Position numbers and translations under genes: made by a program
Part shown: positions 60,849 to 64,000 of the stretch, piece after piece
Layout of the letters: each line of letters starts with the position of its first letter
Position numbering within the stretch: position 1 is the first letter of the stretch
The notes under the pieces: generated by a model
The model's database searches: none
Seen by the model: only the letters and a program-made list of their open reading frames with translations
What the model was told of the DNA's origin: nothing
Assembly (NCBI RefSeq): GCF_900240995.1
Contig: NZ_LT965953.1
Coordinates: 455,303 to 519,302 of the forward strand
Direction: 5' to 3'
Source of the DNA: Bacillus sp. Marseille-P3661
GTDB taxonomy: Bacteria; Bacillota; Bacilli; Bacillales; Bacillaceae_J
DNA: 64,000 nt

Positions 60849-63800
60849 ATGGGATTCAGGGATACATTTAATATGTACTTGGTCATATTTTTAATAAGTA
60901 TACCAATGATTACTCTTTACGTTGCATTTGAACGTGATCAGCGAAAAGACCTATTTAATAGTAGACATAGTAGGATGTATTTGCTTAGTAGTGCAATAGT
61001 TATGGGATTAGGAGTTGTTGGATTTTACATTACCCATATGTATTTGTCACTAAATACATTTCCTCAAGAGGAGAAAACAACGTTAGAAATTAGCGTGGAT
61101 ATGTTGATGTTAGGATTTGGTATTGGTGTTGCAACTCTTATTATTTTATGTGTATTCACACTTATAAGCCATCAAGAAAGTAAATATTATATTCAAAGGC
61201 AAAAACAAAAAATTCATGACCAGTATTATCTACCGCTTTATCAGCATAATCCTGGACTTGTTTTAACCTTTGATACTGAAGGTAATTTTTTGAACACAAA
61301 TAAAATTGTGGAGTCATATGGGTACGAACTTGAGGAAATATTACATCGCCCTTTTGCCCCCTTACTTGTTTCTGATCAAGTAGAAAAGGCTATGGAAAAT
61401 TTCCGAAAAACATTAAGTGGTCAAGCCACAAACTTTGAAACGGCCTTTATAAGTAAATTTGGTAATCGAATCGAATTAGATGTAACCCTTATCCCGATGA
61501 TAGTAGATAAAGAAATTATCGGGGTTTATGGAATTTGTAAAGATATTACGAGTTATAAAAATGACCAAATGGCTTTAGTTGAAGCAGAATTTAAATATCG
61601 TATTTTAGTGGAAGATTCTTTAATAGGTATTTATATTATTCAGGATGGAAAATTCGTTTATGTGAATCCACAATTAATAAACTTCTCTGGTTATACAAAA
61701 GAAGAATTGATCAATACTGAGGTTGCTGTTCATATTTTTCCAGAAGACCTACCGTTGGTAAAAGAAAATCTTCAAAAAAGGCTAATGGGTAAGCTGAAAG
61801 GTAATCGTTTCCAATATCGCGTAATCAAAAAAGATAAAAGCATTATGCATTTGGACGTGCATGCCTCAAAAACTATGTATAAAGGTATGCCAGCTGTAAT
61901 TGGTAGCGCTATTGATATTACGGAACAAAAACTTGCCGAAGAGAAGGCTAAATATTTGGCATACCATGATGTCTTGACTGGTTTACCAAATCGGTTCAAC
62001 TTTATTTCTAATTTTAATAAGGCTATAACAAATCAAAATGTAGAGACTGCAGCTGTTTTATACCTTAATTTAGACCGATTTAAATTGATTAATGATACGC
62101 TTGGTCACGATATTGGTGATCTGTTGTTAAAAGAAGTTTCAAATAAATTGCTAGACTGCATTGGCACTGATGATTGTATAGCAAGGCTTGGCGGTGATGA
62201 ATTTATATTTCTCCTTCCGAACAAAAATGCTGAGGGCGCTTTGAATACAAGTGGAAAAATTCTAGATTGTTTAAATGTGGGAATCAACTTAAAAGGTTAT
62301 GAGTTATTTATAACCCCAAGTATTGGAATAAGTTTATATCCTCAGGATGGAGGTAATAGTGAAACCTTACTGAAAAATGCTGACATAGCTATGCACCAAG
62401 CAAAACAATTAGGAAATAATAATATCCAATTCTATGAAAATAAATCAGCTGAAATCACAAATGAAGTATTCACTATGGAAGCGGATCTTCGAAAAGCAAT
62501 TGAACATGAAGAATTTGTTTTATATTACCAGCCAAAGGTCGATATCCAATCAGGTGAACTATCTGGACTAGAAGCTCTAATTCGCTGGCAACATCCTGAT
62601 AAAGGATTAATTTCCCCCGCACGCTTTATTCCTTTGGCAGAAGAAACCGGTATGATCGTTCCAATTGGGGAATGGGCATTAAGACAAGCGTGTACTCAGA
62701 TGAAGGCCTTACATGATAAAGGTATTATGACACCTGTTGTATCTGTTAACCTTTCAGTAAGGCAGTTTTATCAGCCCAATTTAATTAAAATGGTTAGCCA
62801 TATACTAAATGAAACTGGTTTACCTCCAGCATTTTTGGAGCTTGAGATTACCGAAAGTATGATGATTGATACACATCATGCGCTCAAGATAGTGTCTGAG
62901 CTGAAAAAGCTAGGAGTAACAATTAGTTTAGATGATTTCGGGACGGGTTATAGTTCGCTTTATTACTTGAAAAAATTCCCAATCGATATTGTGAAAATTG
63001 ACCAATCCTTCGTTCGAGATTGTTTAGAAGATGTAAATGATTCTACTATTGTAGAAACCATTATTGCGATGGCACACCAACTTAAACTAGAAGTCATTGC
63101 TGAAGGTGTTGAAACAAAAGAACAGCTTATATTCTTACAACAGCATCTATGTAATAAAGCACAAGGCTACTTATTCAGTAAACCTGTGCCAATAGAAGAG
63201 ATTGAGAAGAAGTTTGCTGAACTTGAGCAACTAGTCGACCAACTTGGAGTTCCACAAGAAATAAGGGAACAAAAGTGGATGGAAGAAGCGTTTAGGATAG
63301 CGCAACAAGAACTGCATGACACTATACGTCAGCAGCAAGGTATGACGTTAAAAGTCAAGGAGCAGGACGGAAGGTATATCCATACTTTGTGTGATGGCGA
63401 ATTACTGTATCGATTAGGATTCGTACCAGAACAAATTCTCGGGAAGGACCACTTTGAAGTTTTAAGTGTTGAAGTGGCTGAAGAGATCACAAGTTATTAT
63501 CGAAGAGCTTTCAATGGGGAAGAAGAGGTTGTTTTTGAAATGGAATATAATGGTCTTCACTATTTAGCGTCATTACGACCTATTCGAAAAGGTGGACAAA
63601 TAGTTGAGGTCATTGCATCTTGTGTGGATATTACAGAGCGAAAACGAGTAGAAGAGGCTTTAAAAGCTAGTGAAGAGAAGTATCGACTTATAGCAGAGAA
63701 TACATCAGATCTAATTAGAGTTGTTGATTTGAATGGAGTACTTCAATACGTCTCACCTTCACATCAATCAATATTAGGCTATTCACCTGAAGAAATTCAT

Positions 63801-64000
63801 GAAATGTCTGTTTTTCAATTTATTCATCCGGAAGATATTCCATATGTACGGAGAATGCATGATGAAACGATTGCTACTAATACACCTGCTCAGATTGAAT
63901 TTCGACATATCCATGCAGATGGTCATTGGGTATACGTTGAAGCAAAAGGAACTCCTGTACGAGGTGAAAATGGGCAGATTGAGAGTGTTGTTATAGTTGC
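60849..64000 (+). CDS. PAS-PAS-GGDEF-EAL-PAS-PAS protein, c-di-GMP turnover (3' end outside the window)
   Basis: The frame opens with ATG at 60849 and is still open at base 64000, so at least 1050 residues exist. In order: two or three membrane helices (residues 8-120), PAS (about 130-240), PAS (about 255-360), GGDEF with ARLGGDEFIFLL (active site present, inhibitory RxxD absent), EAL with LEALIRWQHP, LEITESMM, DDFGTGYSSL, KIDQSFV and AEGVET (complete catalytic set), then two further PAS domains (EQDGRYIHTLCDGELLYRLGF; YRLIAENTSDLIRVVDLNG). Both output domains look active. Domains after EAL are unusual and imply another output further on. The ribosome site is weak (GGACGGTGG). Confidence 0.9.
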   Translation, partial: MGFRDTFNMYLVIFLISIPMITLYVAFERDQRKDLFNSRHSRMYLLSSAIVMGLGVVGFYITHMYLSLNTFPQEEKTTLEISVDMLMLGFGIGVATLIILCVFTLISHQESKYYIQRQKQKIHDQYYLPLYQHNPGLVLTFDTEGNFLNTNKIVESYGYELEEILHRPFAPLLVSDQVEKAMENFRKTLSGQATNFETAFISKFGNRIELDVTLIPMIVDKEIIGVYGICKDITSYKNDQMALVEAEFKYRILVEDSLIGIYIIQDGKFVYVNPQLINFSGYTKEELINTEVAVHIFPEDLPLVKENLQKRLMGKLKGNRFQYRVIKKDKSIMHLDVHASKTMYKGMPAVIGSAIDITEQKLAEEKAKYLAYHDVLTGLPNRFNFISNFNKAITNQNVETAAVLYLNLDRFKLINDTLGHDIGDLLLKEVSNKLLDCIGTDDCIARLGGDEFIFLLPNKNAEGALNTSGKILDCLNVGINLKGYELFITPSIGISLYPQDGGNSETLLKNADIAMHQAKQLGNNNIQFYENKSAEITNEVFTMEADLRKAIEHEEFVLYYQPKVDIQSGELSGLEALIRWQHPDKGLISPARFIPLAEETGMIVPIGEWALRQACTQMKALHDKGIMTPVVSVNLSVRQFYQPNLIKMVSHILNETGLPPAFLELEITESMMIDTHHALKIVSELKKLGVTISLDDFGTGYSSLYYLKKFPIDIVKIDQSFVRDCLEDVNDSTIVETIIAMAHQLKLEVIAEGVETKEQLIFLQQHLCNKAQGYLFSKPVPIEEIEKKFAELEQLVDQLGVPQEIREQKWMEEAFRIAQQELHDTIRQQQGMTLKVKEQDGRYIHTLCDGELLYRLGFVPEQILGKDHFEVLSVEVAEEITSYYRRAFNGEEEVVFEMEYNGLHYLASLRPIRKGGQIVEVIASCVDITERKRVEEALKASEEKYRLIAENTSDLIRVVDLNGVLQYVSPSHQSILGYSPEEIHEMSVFQFIHPEDIPYVRRMHDETIATNTPAQIEFRHIHADGHWVYVEAKGTPVRGENGQIESVVIV

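Noticed and set aside
1-64000. Mobile element, prophage, rRNA or tRNA genes
   Set aside because: No transposase, integrase or phage structural genes were found, and I saw no rRNA or tRNA sequence on reading through. A tRNA search tool was not available, so a single tRNA is not formally excluded.

Overview
The window comes from a low-GC, Gram-positive, endospore-former-like member of the Bacillaceae. Codon use is AT-rich, Shine-Dalgarno sites are strong (AGGAGG types), TTG and GTG starts are common, and the families are typical of the group: GlpP, CsoR/CopA/CopZ, KtrAB behind a c-di-AMP riboswitch, a class D sortase and DUF3231 proteins. I see no rRNA, tRNA, transposase, prophage or CRISPR array, so this looks like ordinary chromosome. 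No species call is attempted.

Layout. 1-3.1 kb: end of the PPDK regulatory protein gene and the whole ppdK gene. 3.2-4.7 kb: tandem repeat array 1. 4.9-12 kb: a secreted acidic protein, a KDPG/KHG aldolase, the first DUF3231 protein, a 50-aa small gene, a MATE transporter, an aldo/keto reductase and an esterase. 12-13.5 kb: serA behind a ZTP riboswitch. 13.6-14.15 kb: tandem array 2. 14.2-16.6 kb (minus): a cyclic-nucleotide-binding/CPBP membrane protein and a processive family 2 glycosyltransferase. 17.3-28.1 kb: a ten-gene peptide uptake and hydrolysis operon (lipoprotein, two permeases, two ATPases, DUF1028, GAF-PucR regulator, amidohydrolase, M20 hydrolase). 28.3-31.6 kb: copper efflux (csoR, copA, copZ) with two matching putative operators. 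31.8-33.8 kb: stand-alone GTP cyclohydrolase II and an FAD monooxygenase. 33.8-38.2 kb: a dCache diguanylate cyclase, the second DUF3231 protein and a small GAF/XRE operon. 38.2-39.4 kb: tandem array 3. 39.6-41.8 kb (minus): ktrAB with a c-di-AMP riboswitch. 41.9-46.2 kb: HEAT protein, alkaline-phosphatase-superfamily enzyme and a large membrane protein. 46.2-49.5 kb: a 48-aa small gene, a structured intergenic region, an LPDTA surface protein with its class D sortase, and the third DUF3231 protein. 49.5-51.8 kb: an MprF-type aminoacyl-transferase domain and a small protein/nucleotidyltransferase pair. 52.1-59.5 kb: glpP followed by a probable glycerophosphodiester uptake operon (phosphodiesterase, HAD phosphatase, UgpA/E/B/C-like transporter). 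59.6-64 kb: a Cof-type HAD phosphatase and an unfinished PAS-GGDEF-EAL-PAS-PAS protein.

The most unusual feature is a set of three tandem arrays with unrelated sequences but the same 52-bp period. Array 2 keeps that period for 11 unit starts and array 3 for 24 unit starts without an indel. Each unit carries a short dyad and an A-tract, and 52 bp is close to five helical turns. Other points of interest are a strong terminator that begins inside the end of glpP and stands before the transport operon, a possible alternative-pairing RNA upstream of the sortase pair, the CNB-CPBP fusion with an altered protease motif, and output domains that continue past the EAL domain in the last gene.
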